The position numbers and the translations under genes are program-made. Positions 25,506 to 34,362 of a stretch of DNA of 64,000 nucleotides are shown here, piece after piece. The DNA comes from Aliarcobacter sp. Its GTDB lineage: Bacteria > Campylobacterota > Campylobacteria > Campylobacterales > Arcobacteraceae. Location: the NCBI GenBank assembly GCA_028689025.1, contig JAQTXA010000002.1:1-64000 (forward strand), in the 5' to 3' direction. Each line of letters begins with the position of its first letter. Positions within the stretch are counted from its first letter, which is position 1. The notes beneath the pieces are model-generated. The model saw only the letters and a program-made list of their open reading frames with translations. It was not told the origin of the DNA and did no database searches.

Positions 25506-26669
25506 TTAGAATTTATAAGATGCGTAAAGTCTTGATCTATAACTCTCATTAGCTAAATTATCATAACTTGCTAAGATAAATCTAGTAGAAAAGTTTTTAT
25601 TAAAATTATAAGTTGCAACAAAATCACTTTCTGATGCAGTTGGATTAGTTCCTGTTTTCCAAGCTCCATAAATTAAATCAAATGATAAATCTGTAGTGAT
25701 TTTATATCCAGCAGATAATTTATAAGCATCAGTATCAGCATCATAAACTCCACCATAAATCCATGGTCCTGTGTATAAATAATCAGCTCCATTTCCTAAT
25801 CCAGCAACAATATTTGCATCCTTAGCAATTGTACTATATGCAGCTCCTAAAGATAATTTATCAAAATTTCCTAAAAGATTAACAGCATACGCACTACCAT
25901 CTGAATTAGTTGCATTACCATTATCAGATTGGTATGTTTGAGCTTCTATTGTAAAAGGATTTATATTATAAGAACCAGCTGCATAAAATACTGTAGTATC
26001 ATTTGCAGTATTTACATTACTATCTATTAATGCATATTGTGCATCTACTGTAAGATTTTTAATTGATTTATTATTTACATATAATGTATATGCCCCATCT
26101 TTAACTTGTTCAAAATCAGAAACTGCTTTAACATTTGTTCCACCTGAAGCAATATTTGTTCTATATTGTTCTTTATCTACATATGCTGCAACAATTGTTG
26201 TATTAGCAATATCAGTATTTGAAACAACTAAACCTTCAAAAGATTCTTTAAACATTCTAGAACCAGAACCTTCAACTAATGGTGTAGAGATATATTGTCT
26301 ACCAACTTTTCCAGTTGTATTAGCTACAGAATATTGTAAATATGCTTGTGATAAAACAGCACCTGAAACATTTTGATCACTATTATATGCAGTTGGAGCA
26401 TTCTTTAAATCACTTGAAGTTACAGTTGAAGCTTGAGCAGTAACACCAGCATTAAATCCATAAAAAGCACCAGTAACGTATGATAAATTACCACCATTTG
26501 TCCAAACATTTACTTTTTTATCAGCAACTTCTTTTTGGAAATACTGAGATTTAATCTCTCCACTTACTTTTCCATTTTCAAATGCTTGAGCAAGAGTGTC
26601 TGCAGATACATTTTGAGCTGAAGCTAGAATAATTGCTGCACCTAAACTTATTTTTACAATCTTTTTCAT
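25506..26669 (-). CDS. outer membrane porin of the MOMP/OprD-like type
   Basis: A 387-residue outer membrane beta-barrel protein. A signal peptide (MKKIVKISLGAAIILASA, cleaved before about DTLAQ) is followed by alternating strand-like segments and a closing Tyr-Lys-Phe, the C-terminal aromatic signal for barrel insertion. The repeat of strand-turn units and length match campylobacterial major outer membrane proteins. I chose the ATG at 26669, with AAAGGGA before it, over an upstream in-frame ATG at 26699 that would spoil the signal peptide. It allows diffusion of small solutes and is likely abundant. The leader region (26670-26875) carries a possible TATATAAA -10. Confidence 0.88.
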   Translation of the reverse strand: MKKIVKISLGAAIILASAQNVSADTLAQAFENGKVSGEIKSQYFQKEVADKKVNVWTNGGNLSYVTGAFYGFNAGVTAQASTVTSSDLKNAPTAYNSDQNVSGAVLSQAYLQYSVANTTGKVGRQYISTPLVEGSGSRMFKESFEGLVVSNTDIANTTIVAAYVDKEQYRTNIASGGTNVKAVSDFEQVKDGAYTLYVNNKSIKNLTVDAQYALIDSNVNTANDTTVFYAAGSYNINPFTIEAQTYQSDNGNATNSDGSAYAVNLLGNFDKLSLGAAYSTIAKDANIVAGLGNGADYLYTGPWIYGGVYDADTDAYKLSAGYKITTDLSFDLIYGAWKTGTNPTASESDFVATYNFNKNFSTRFILASYDNLANESYRSRLYASYKF

Positions 26670-26875
26670 GTTTATCCCTTTATTTTTATATAAAATCAAC
26701 AGTCATTTCGCATTTTTCTGTCAATTTTTGTTCTTACTAATGCAATAGAATTTCTAAATCTTTTAAATTCTTAGCACATCACCTTTAATATTCACGGATC
26801 AATAGGCATCAAAAGGAGAACAAATGATTTGTTTATAGATTTATACCTACTCACCAATAGATACAAAACTTCTGA

Positions 26876-28582
26876 CTATGCAACTTTATTTTTTGAAAAA
26901 ATCCTTCTTTCAAATAATGAATCCATATCATCATGAATTTTTGAATCTATATCTAGAAATATTAATTTCTCTTTATCTAATTGTCTAACATTTTTTAAGC
27001 CCATAACAGCCAATAAACTTTTCATACTTTTTAAAACATTGTTATGATAATTCTTTACATATTCCGAATGTTTTGTTACAAAATAGTGTTTTCTTTTTTT
27101 AATATCTTGAGTTGCTAATCCTACTGGACATTGATGTTTTGTGGCACCTGAACAATATCTTGCTCGAATACAACCAGCACTCATCATAAATCCACGTGCT
27201 ATTTGAACAAAATCTGCCCCTAAACAAAGAGTAATAACTACATCATCAGGAGTTAATATTTTTCCACTTGCAGAAATCTTTACAAGTTCTCTTACACCAT
27301 AATCTTTTAATACTTTATCAACTAAATATAAAGCATCTCTAATATCCATACCAATTCTTTCCATCATATCAAGTGGTGCAGTTGCACTTCCGCCACTTCC
27401 TCCATCAATAGAGATATAATCTGGATATGGCAAGTTTAATTCAACTCTTCTTTTTATCTCTTTTGCAATTGGTACGATATTGTCATAATCAGAAATTACA
27501 ATTTTAATCCCTACAGGTTTTTGAGAAGCTTCTTGTAAAGTACCAATAAAATCAAATAACTCTTCAATACTATTTGCATAAGGAAATCTATTTGGAGAAA
27601 AAGCATCTTTATATGGTTCTATATTTCTATAATATCCAATAGAAGGAGTAACCTTTTGACCTATTAATTTTCCACCAGTTTGTTTTGCACCTTGAGCTAA
27701 TTTTATCTCTGTCATTTTGCAGAAAGTCATCTGTTTTTTATATCTTTCAATATCTAATTTTCCATCTTTTGTTCGTACACCATAAAGTCCTGAACTAATT
27801 TGTAAAATAATTTCAGGCATATCAGATGGAACTTCCTCTGGAAAATTCTCTATTGGAGCATCCCAATTTGGTCTATAAAAAGACTCTTTTTGTTTATTAA
27901 ACACATACGTATCTTTTAAAGGATTATTTTTAAAAACTATTTTTCTATAAATATCAACAGCAACTGGAACATTAAAGAAAAACTTTGAAATCCTAAAAAT
28001 TTTTTGTTGGAAATTGTTACCTATAACTTCTGTCATATATTTATCGCTATAGTTATTATGAGTAACAAAGAAATTTGATGTTAATCCACCTTCTCCGCTA
28101 TTTATAGGAAATTTTCCCATATATGAACCTTGAACAAATGCTCTTGTTCCTTCAGGTGAAATAGATCCATCACTCATAGGACCTCTTGCAATAATAGAAG
28201 ATGTTTTATATGGTTTTTCTCTTTTCTCTCCAAATACAACAGAAAAATCATTATCAACTTCATCATCATTTAACACAATTGTTGTATGTCTTAACATAAA
28301 TTTTGGTTTTGGTAAAGGCTGTGATGGAGAAAAAGAAGAGTAATTAATCTTATCTCTTGCTGCACTATAAACCCACTCTAGCTTATCCATAGATTCATAA
28401 AACTTTTCATCCCCAAAGTATTGTCTAAATGGCTCTCTAAACTCTTGGAAAACAAATCTTAATCTTCCAATTATTGGGTAATTTACTAAGATTTGATGTT
28501 TTCTTTGTACATATTTATCATGTATATACCATGCTAATATTAACAACAATACAAATAAGAATATTAATATTCCTGTACTCAT
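26876..28582 (-). CDS. FMN-binding glutamate-synthase-like domain protein, membrane-anchored
   Basis: A 568-residue protein with one N-terminal membrane helix (about 3-20) and then a long domain like the FMN/FeS part of glutamate synthase large subunit. Typical stretches are GANQ-like AQGAKQTGGKLIG, YPDYISIDGGSGGSATAPLDMMERIG (glycine-rich phosphate binding) and SAGCIRARYCSGATKHQCPVGLATQ, which holds three Cys for an iron-sulfur cluster. Glutaminase and GltD partners are absent. Such stand-alone proteins are common but their reaction is not established. Transcribed alone; the porin gene follows 206 bases later. Confidence 0.85.
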   Translation of the reverse strand: MSTGILIFLFVLLLILAWYIHDKYVQRKHQILVNYPIIGRLRFVFQEFREPFRQYFGDEKFYESMDKLEWVYSAARDKINYSSFSPSQPLPKPKFMLRHTTIVLNDDEVDNDFSVVFGEKREKPYKTSSIIARGPMSDGSISPEGTRAFVQGSYMGKFPINSGEGGLTSNFFVTHNNYSDKYMTEVIGNNFQQKIFRISKFFFNVPVAVDIYRKIVFKNNPLKDTYVFNKQKESFYRPNWDAPIENFPEEVPSDMPEIILQISSGLYGVRTKDGKLDIERYKKQMTFCKMTEIKLAQGAKQTGGKLIGQKVTPSIGYYRNIEPYKDAFSPNRFPYANSIEELFDFIGTLQEASQKPVGIKIVISDYDNIVPIAKEIKRRVELNLPYPDYISIDGGSGGSATAPLDMMERIGMDIRDALYLVDKVLKDYGVRELVKISASGKILTPDDVVITLCLGADFVQIARGFMMSAGCIRARYCSGATKHQCPVGLATQDIKKRKHYFVTKHSEYVKNYHNNVLKSMKSLLAVMGLKNVRQLDKEKLIFLDIDSKIHDDMDSLFERRIFSKNKVA

Positions 28583-28759
28583 TTTTTATCCTATTTTTAA
28601 ATTACATAGGAAATTTATCATTTTAAAGTGGGTTAATAGTAGGCTAGAAAACTAACTAAAGAATATAAAAAGAGCAATAAAATAAACTGTTTAGATTAGT
28701 TCTTTAAAATATCTACAAAACAGTAGACTAATGTAGCTAAATTAGAAAAAGTTTATTGA

Positions 28760-29302
28760 TTAGAATTTGATTTTTTGTTTTAAAAGTTTATAGATATAAA
28801 TTATTTTATGTTTTAATCTACTTCTTGCAGAAAAAAAGTTTTCTTTTATACACTGTTTTATATTAAGTGATTTATCTTTAATCATAATATAAATAGAAGA
28901 GTGTTTAATTTTGAAGATTGCTGAAATTAGAGAATTATAAATAAGTTCAAACCATCTAAATTCTAATAGTTTAGGTTTTACAATATTGAAAAACCAAAAA
29001 ATAAAAGCAGCAACTGGTATTTTAAGTACATAAATAAATGTAGCAGTAAAAATATGTCCAGATAGAAATAAAATTCCAGCATAAACACCTATAAACTCTA
29101 CAACTACAAATATACTAATAAAAAATATCAAAATAAAATATGAATTTAAAGCTAGGATTTTTGGGATAAGTTTTGTGAAAAGTTGTAAACTTGAGATTAA
29201 AGTAATTATAGGTTTAGCAAATTTTTCCCAGATAAGTTCTTCAAATATGATATAAATAAATACTAAAACAATTAAAAATATATTTAGTATTTTTTTATAC
29301 AT
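28760..29302 (-). CDS. membrane protein of unknown function
   Basis: A 180-residue protein with about three hydrophobic helices in residues 5-110, then a basic, Lys/Ile-rich cytoplasmic tail. No family was recognised. Only three bases separate it from the DedA gene upstream, so it is the last gene of the trmD-rplS-nucleosidase-like-DedA group. A partnership with the DedA protein is possible but unproven. Confidence 0.6.
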   Translation of the reverse strand: MYKKILNIFLIVLVFIYIIFEELIWEKFAKPIITLISSLQLFTKLIPKILALNSYFILIFFISIFVVVEFIGVYAGILFLSGHIFTATFIYVLKIPVAAFIFWFFNIVKPKLLEFRWFELIYNSLISAIFKIKHSSIYIMIKDKSLNIKQCIKENFFSARSRLKHKIIYIYKLLKQKIKF

Positions 29303-29305
29303 TGC

Positions 29306-29911
29306 CTATAATCCTTTTGTTTTTTTTATTCTCTTATAATACCAAAAAGTTAAGATAGTTAGTAAAATTAAAATAACTACAATTATGTAATGTAAATACT
29401 CTTTAATTAATAATTCATTATCACCTAAAAAATATCCCAATAGTGCCAAAACCACAACCCAAATTCCAGCACCTAAAAATGTATATAAACTAAATACAAA
29501 TATATTCATTTTAGCAAGTCCTGCTGGTAATGAAATATATTGTCTAACAACGGGAATTAATCTTCCAGAAAAAGTTGAAATATGTCCATGATCCTTGAAA
29601 AAAACTTCCATTCTAACAATAGTTTCTTCTTTTATAAAAAAATATTTTCCATATTTAATTAAAAATCTTCTTCCAAATTTAACAGCTAAATAGTAGTTAA
29701 ATAAAGAACCAGCCAATGAACCTAATATTCCAAATAGAATTACTAAATACATATTCATTTCACCTTTATAGGCTAAGTATCCAGCAGGAATCATAACAAC
29801 CTCAGAGGGGAAAGGGAAAAATGAGCTTTCTAAAAACATCATTATAAAAATACCTGCATAACCCAAACTTCCAACAGTTTGAACTATAAAATCAATTATA
29901 CTTGTAAGCAA
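29306..29911 (-). CDS. DedA-family (VTT domain) membrane protein
   Basis: A 201-residue DedA protein. The signature [17 protein letters not shown] near residue 30 and [21 protein letters not shown] near 115-135 are clear, and there are about five hydrophobic segments. DedA proteins move lipids such as undecaprenyl phosphate across the membrane and support envelope stability. The Arg pairs and the acidic residue of the first motif are conserved. It lies 10 bases behind the nucleosidase-like gene in the trmD operon. Identity strong; substrate from family knowledge only. Confidence 0.9.
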   Translation of the reverse strand: MLTSIIDFIVQTVGSLGYAGIFIMMFLESSFFPFPSEVVMIPAGYLAYKGEMNMYLVILFGILGSLAGSLFNYYLAVKFGRRFLIKYGKYFFIKEETIVRMEVFFKDHGHISTFSGRLIPVVRQYISLPAGLAKMNIFVFSLYTFLGAGIWVVVLALLGYFLGDNELLIKEYLHYIIVVILILLTILTFWYYKRIKKTKGL

Positions 29912-29920
29912 TTTTTGCCT

Positions 29921-30439
29921 TTATATTAATTTTTTCCATTTAGAAATTGAGTTATTAATAAGTTCGAATATTTTTTCATTTGTGGGTTCAACCTCATCAA
30001 AATAATCAGAAACAATTTTTAATATATAAAAATCTTTTATATTTTCTTTACATTTTTGAGAAAAAAACAAAGCTTGCTTATCAACAAGTAAAGTCTCTAA
30101 ATTTTCATCGGTTTCAAGGGGTTGTTCAATAGTAGTAATATTAGCAAAATTTAATCCACCAATAAATCTATTAGTACAAAAAAGTGTTCCAAGGGCAATT
30201 GAGCCATCACTACATGAGGCAATACTTAAATCAAATGCTTTTGAAATTGAATAGTTTTTAAAAATATAATCCAACGACTTAACTATTAAATCTTTACTTA
30301 CTCCAGAAATTATAAGTAAGATGTCATCGTTAGAATATATTTTATTTTCGATAGAGTTTTCTAATTCTTTCAAATTAAAAAAATCAATAATCGGTTTTGC
30401 TTCGATTATTGAGGTTGTGTGAATTAAGATCTTTGACAT
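29921..30439 (-). CDS. nucleosidase/phosphorylase-superfamily-like protein with altered active site
   Basis: A 172-residue protein resembling a short member of the MTA/SAH nucleosidase - purine phosphorylase superfamily. Seen: opening KILIHTTSIIEAKPI, a middle segment with ISGVSKD and SIASCSDGSIALGTLF, and a late part LLVDKQALFFSQ...LKIVSDYFD, placed like the VDMEA and SD motifs of active members. Asp-Met-Glu has become Asp-Lys-Gln, so hydrolase activity is doubtful, although the Asp of the SD motif remains. It might be a futalosine- or nucleoside-binding relative. Located between rplS (28 bases away) and DedA. Assignment is tentative. Confidence 0.55.
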   Translation of the reverse strand: MSKILIHTTSIIEAKPIIDFFNLKELENSIENKIYSNDDILLIISGVSKDLIVKSLDYIFKNYSISKAFDLSIASCSDGSIALGTLFCTNRFIGGLNFANITTIEQPLETDENLETLLVDKQALFFSQKCKENIKDFYILKIVSDYFDEVEPTNEKIFELINNSISKWKKLI

Positions 30440-30467
30440 AAATCAAACTAAGGCATAAGCCTAAGTT

Positions 30468-30827
30468 TTACTTTCTTTTAAGTTCTTTAATTCTTGCAGC
30501 TTTACCTTTTAATTCTCTTAAGAAGTTTAGTTTAGCTCTTCTTACTCTTCCTCTTCTTAATACATCAATTGATTTTAATGAATCAGAATATAATGGGAAA
30601 ATTCTTTCAACACCGATTGAATTTGCACCGATTTTTCTAACTGTAAAAGTTGAATCTACACCGTTACCACTTCTACCAATAACAATACCTTCAAAAAGCT
30701 GGATTCTAACTTTTTCACCCTCTTTAATTTCAACACCAAGTTTTACAGTATCTCCTGCTCTGAATTGAGGGATAACTTTTGACGCAATTTGAGCTGCTTC
30801 AAAACTAGCAATATATCTATTTTTCAT
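30468..30827 (-). CDS. rplS: 50S ribosomal protein L19
   Basis: A 119-residue L19 with typical [22 protein letters not shown] and [25 protein letters not shown] ends. Sits at the interface of the ribosomal subunits. Its start overlaps the trmD stop by 4 bases, the normal order of the conserved rpsP-rimM-trmD-rplS group; only trmD and rplS are together here. Confidence 0.97.
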   Translation of the reverse strand: MKNRYIASFEAAQIASKVIPQFRAGDTVKLGVEIKEGEKVRIQLFEGIVIGRSGNGVDSTFTVRKIGANSIGVERIFPLYSDSLKSIDVLRRGRVRRAKLNFLRELKGKAARIKELKRK

Positions 30828-31501
30828 CGTTTTTCCTTATTAGGTCTATAATATTTTGTCTTACAATTGGACATCTGGAATTTTAAGTCGGAAATTTTAC
30901 TATGATTTCCCTTTAAGAATTCTTTAACAACACTTAATTTTTGAAAAATTTCAGGTTTGGTAAAAGATGGTGCTTCTAAAAGGTTATTTTCATAGCTCTC
31001 AACATCCAAAGAATCAGCATTTCCAAGCACTTTATCCACATTTCTTGAAATAGCATCAGCCATCACAAGTGAGGGTAATTCTCCCCCAGTTAAGATAAAT
31101 TCACCTATAGAAAATACCTCATTTGCATATTTTTCTATAACTCTTTCATCAATTCCCTCATATCTTCCACTAACAAATACTATATTTTTTTTCTTTGCTA
31201 GTCGCTTCGCATCATTTTGTCTAAATGGTTTTGCAGCTGCTAGTGGAAAAACAATATAAGCATCATTATCTTTACTCTTTATTTCATCCAAGCAATCAAA
31301 CAAAGGCTGACAAGTAAGAAGCATTCCTGCTCCTCCTCCAACCATTTGTGCATCAACTTTTTTATGTTTATTAGAAGTAAAATCTCTAGGATTATAAAAC
31401 TCATAAGATATAAAATTTGAATCGATTGCTCTTTTTAATATAGAGTCTTGGAAATATGGTTCAATCAAATTTGGGAAAAGTGTAACAAATGTAAATTTCA
31501 A
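30824..31501 (-). CDS. trmD: tRNA (guanine-37-N1) methyltransferase
   Basis: A 225-residue SPOUT-class enzyme that methylates G37 of tRNAs with SAM and prevents frameshifting. Visible: [15 protein letters not shown] start, VGGGAGMLL, the knot motifs [13 protein letters not shown] and [13 protein letters not shown], and [11 protein letters not shown]. Full family length. It leads the operon with rplS. Between its start and the divergent small gene lie 105 bases with no rimM or rpsP, which are usually the two genes before trmD; they must lie elsewhere or be absent. Confidence 0.96.
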   Translation of the reverse strand: MKFTFVTLFPNLIEPYFQDSILKRAIDSNFISYEFYNPRDFTSNKHKKVDAQMVGGGAGMLLTCQPLFDCLDEIKSKDNDAYIVFPLAAAKPFRQNDAKRLAKKKNIVFVSGRYEGIDERVIEKYANEVFSIGEFILTGGELPSLVMADAISRNVDKVLGNADSLDVESYENNLLEAPSFTKPEIFQKLSVVKEFLKGNHSKISDLKFQMSNCKTKYYRPNKEKR

Positions 31502-31606
31502 AATAAAATCTACCCTTTTTTTATTGGAATAATACCATATTTAATTTTATTTACAATTAAGCATTAATTATTTACACTTCGACCCTATTTATAATAAAGG
31601 TTTTAA

Positions 31607-31954
31607 TTGAAATTACTTAATGGTTTTGGGAAAAAATATTTTACACTTTGCTCAATACAAGCATATGCTGTTGCTCCAAAATTACATAGTGTAATTACTT
31701 CATATAAAAATCATTTAAGTACAAAATTATCTATATCTTCTGAAGATGAAAAAGAAGAAGATGAATCCCCACCTAATTTACAAGAAAATTTAGTATCTGT
31801 ATTTTTATTAAATAAAAAACCTTGTCATTGTGATTGTGTTTTTAAAAGAAAAACTGCATTAGCTGTTGCCCTTTTTAAATTCATTCCTAGATGTCCTTAT
31901 TATGACACATTCTTCGCATTTAGAAGAACTGGCGTTCATCCACCTATTTTTTAA
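31607..31954 (+). CDS. small Cys-containing protein of unknown function before metE
   Basis: A 115-residue open frame with TTG start and AAAGG six bases before it. Codon use is like that of neighbouring genes. The middle is highly acidic (EDEKEEDESPP, about 46-56); the C-terminal half has PCHCDC (71-76) and a further Cys at about 95 and ends in RRTGVHPPIF. The CxCxC-like group might bind metal. No family was recognised. A TATAAT at 31590-31595 is too close to serve this start, so the promoter is probably upstream. metE follows after 51 bases. Real gene likely, function unknown. Confidence 0.5.
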   Translation: MKLLNGFGKKYFTLCSIQAYAVAPKLHSVITSYKNHLSTKLSISSEDEKEEDESPPNLQENLVSVFLLNKKPCHCDCVFKRKTALAVALFKFIPRCPYYDTFFAFRRTGVHPPIF

Positions 31955-32005
31955 TTAATCTTTTATAACAAAAAATCAAAACAAAATATATCAACAGGAT
32001 TAATA

Positions 32006-34279
32006 ATGCAAAAAAATTACGTAATAGGATTTCCAAGAATTGGAGAAAAGAGAGAGCTTAAAAAAGTTCTAGAAAAATACTGGGCAAAACAGAGTGATTT
32101 TAGTGAAGTTGAATACTTAGCAAGTCAATTAAAAAAGAGACATTGGAATTATCAAAAAGATGCAAAAATAGAGTTTATTTCTTCAAACGATTTTTCATAT
32201 TATGACAATATGTTAGATACTTCTATTTTATTAGGTGCAATTCCAAAAAGATTTGAAAATCTAAAAAATGAAGAGTTATATTTTGCAATGGCAAGGGGAA
32301 ATGAAACTTGTGTTGCTATGGAGATGACCAAATGGTTTAATACAAACTATCATTATATTGTTCCTGAAATTTCAAAAGAGACTACTTTTAAACTAAATAG
32401 TAAAAAAGTAATTGAAGAGTATAAAGAGGCTCGTGAGTTAGGAATTAAAACAAAAGTCAATTTAATTGGAGCAATTACATATTTAGGTTTATCAAAAAGT
32501 ATTGATAATAGTGATGTTTTTTTACATATAAATAGTATTGTAGAAGTTTATAAACAACTATTATTAGAAATATCAAAACTAGATGAGGAAGTTGTTATTC
32601 AATTTGATGAGCCTTTATTTGTTAAAGATTTAGATTCTAAAGTTTTATCTTTAATAAAACCAGTTTATGATGCGCTCTCTTTGGTTGCAGATAATATTAA
32701 AATTGTTGTAACTACATATTTTGAACACTCAAATGAAGCAACAAAAATATTGGTAAATACGCCAATTTGGGCTCTTGGATTAGATTTTATTTATGGAGCT
32801 AAAAACTTTGAAAGTTTAGAATATATTAAAAAATCAAATAAAATCTTAATTGCTGGTGTTATTGACGGAAGAAATATTTGGAAAAGTAATTTCAAAGATA
32901 AACTAAATCTTCTAGATGAAATATCAAAAATAGTAAATAAAGATAATTTAATTATTTCAACATCTTGTTCACTATTACATGTTCCTTTTTCTTTAAAATA
33001 TGAAGACAATTTAGATAAAGAGTTAAAATCGTGGTTAGCCTTTGCTTGTGAAAAACTAAATGAATTAAAACTTGTAAGTAAAGAGTTTTTTGCTTTTAAA
33101 CTAAATTTAGATGAAGTTTCAATTATCAAAAAAAATATTGAAGATAATAATCAAAGAAAAACATCTAATAAGATTCATAATCTAGAAATTCAAAATGAGA
33201 TAAAAAATCTAAAAGTTTGGCAAAGAGCCGATAAATTTGAAGATAGAATAAAAGTTCAAAGAGAATTTTTCAATTATGATTTTTTAACAACTACAACAAT
33301 TGGTTCATTTCCTCAAACTCCTGAAATTAGAGAAAATAGAAAAAATTACAAAGCAAATCTAATTTCAAAAGAGACTTATGAGCAAGAAATAAAAAAATAT
33401 ATTGATGATTGTATCGCTTTTCAAGAAGAGATTGGACTTGACGTTCTTGTTCATGGTGAGCCTGAAAGAAATGATATGGTTGAATATTTTGGTGAGATGT
33501 TAGATGGATTTGCTTTCACTCAAAATGCATGGGTTCAATCTTATGGAAGTAGATGCGTAAAACCTCCACTTATTTTTGGAGATGTAAATAGAGCAAATCC
33601 AATGACAGTTGAGTGGATTAAATATGCCCAAAGCAAAACTTCAAAAGTAGTAAAAGGAATGTTAACAGGCCCAGTTACTATTTTAAACTGGTCATTTGTA
33701 AGAGATGATATTCCAAGAAGTGAAGTAGCACGTCAAATCGCACTTGCAATTTGTAAAGAGGTAGATGATTTACAAAAACACGGAATTAAAATGATTCAAG
33801 TTGATGAAGCAGCTTTTAAAGAGGGTTATCCCTTAAGAGTTGAAAATATAAAAGAGTATGAAAATTGGGCAGTTGAGAATTTTAGATTAAGTGTTAGTTC
33901 TTCAAAAATTGATACTCAAATTCATACACATATGTGTTATAGTGAATTTAATGACATTATTAAAACTATTGAAGCAATGGATGCGGATGTAATTTCGATT
34001 GAAACAGCACGAAGTGGAAATAGACTTCTTAGAATTTTTAAAGAGGTAGCTTATAAACAAGAAATCGGACCTGGAATTTATGATATTCATAGTCCAAGAG
34101 TTCCAAGTGTTGAAGAGATGGTTTTACAAATAAAATCATTACTTGAAGTTTTACCCAAAGAACAATTATGGATAAATCCAGATTGTGGATTAAAAACAAG
34201 AAAATGGCCAGAAGTAAAAGAGAGTTTAAAAAATATGGTTAAAGCCGTAAATATCATAAAAAAAGGAGAAGTGAAATAG
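32006..34279 (+). CDS. metE: cobalamin-independent methionine synthase
   Basis: A 757-residue MetE, which moves the methyl group of 5-methyltetrahydropteroyl-triglutamate to homocysteine, the last step of methionine synthesis. Both barrels are present: the N-terminal one begins NYVIGFPRIGEKRELKK and the C-terminal one TTTTIGSFPQTPEIRENR. Zinc ligands are visible in HTHMCY (His, Cys) and PDCGLKTRKW (Cys). Length equals the E. coli enzyme. The ATG follows ACAGGA. No riboswitch was recognised upstream. Two hairpins follow before ilvA. Confidence 0.96.
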   Translation: MQKNYVIGFPRIGEKRELKKVLEKYWAKQSDFSEVEYLASQLKKRHWNYQKDAKIEFISSNDFSYYDNMLDTSILLGAIPKRFENLKNEELYFAMARGNETCVAMEMTKWFNTNYHYIVPEISKETTFKLNSKKVIEEYKEARELGIKTKVNLIGAITYLGLSKSIDNSDVFLHINSIVEVYKQLLLEISKLDEEVVIQFDEPLFVKDLDSKVLSLIKPVYDALSLVADNIKIVVTTYFEHSNEATKILVNTPIWALGLDFIYGAKNFESLEYIKKSNKILIAGVIDGRNIWKSNFKDKLNLLDEISKIVNKDNLIISTSCSLLHVPFSLKYEDNLDKELKSWLAFACEKLNELKLVSKEFFAFKLNLDEVSIIKKNIEDNNQRKTSNKIHNLEIQNEIKNLKVWQRADKFEDRIKVQREFFNYDFLTTTTIGSFPQTPEIRENRKNYKANLISKETYEQEIKKYIDDCIAFQEEIGLDVLVHGEPERNDMVEYFGEMLDGFAFTQNAWVQSYGSRCVKPPLIFGDVNRANPMTVEWIKYAQSKTSKVVKGMLTGPVTILNWSFVRDDIPRSEVARQIALAICKEVDDLQKHGIKMIQVDEAAFKEGYPLRVENIKEYENWAVENFRLSVSSSKIDTQIHTHMCYSEFNDIIKTIEAMDADVISIETARSGNRLLRIFKEVAYKQEIGPGIYDIHSPRVPSVEEMVLQIKSLLEVLPKEQLWINPDCGLKTRKWPEVKESLKNMVKAVNIIKKGEVK

Positions 34280-34295
34280 AGCTTTTGCTCTATTT
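34274..34295 (+). terminator. hairpin overlapping the end of metE
   Basis: AAATAGAGC (34274-34282) pairs with GCTCTATTT (34287-34295) around loop TTTT. The stem includes the metE stop. There is no T-run, so it may be an mRNA 3'-end stabiliser rather than a full terminator. Confidence 0.5.
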
Positions 34296-34328
34296 AAAAA
34301 AAGTTTTAATAATACTAAAACTTTTTTT
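34296..34328 (+). terminator. A/T hairpin with T-run between metE and ilvA
   Basis: AAAAAAAGTTTTA (34296-34308) pairs perfectly with TAAAACTTTTTTT (34316-34328) around loop ATAATAC. The T-run at the 3' side fits intrinsic termination or attenuation before ilvA at 34363. Confidence 0.65.
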
Positions 34329-34362
34329 AGATAACATCACAAAAAAAATGAGAAAAGAAATC

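Noticed and set aside
26824-26838. Four-codon frame behind AAAAGGAG in the porin upstream region
   Set aside because: Too short to judge, on the opposite strand from the porin gene and with no following gene on that strand; no support as a leader peptide.
31590-31595. TATAAT as promoter of the small gene before metE
   Set aside because: Transcription would start after the ribosome site at 31596-31600, leaving almost no leader before the TTG at 31607.
34285-34362. Longer N-terminus for ilvA
   Set aside because: It would be coded by the hairpin region and has no similarity to threonine dehydratases.
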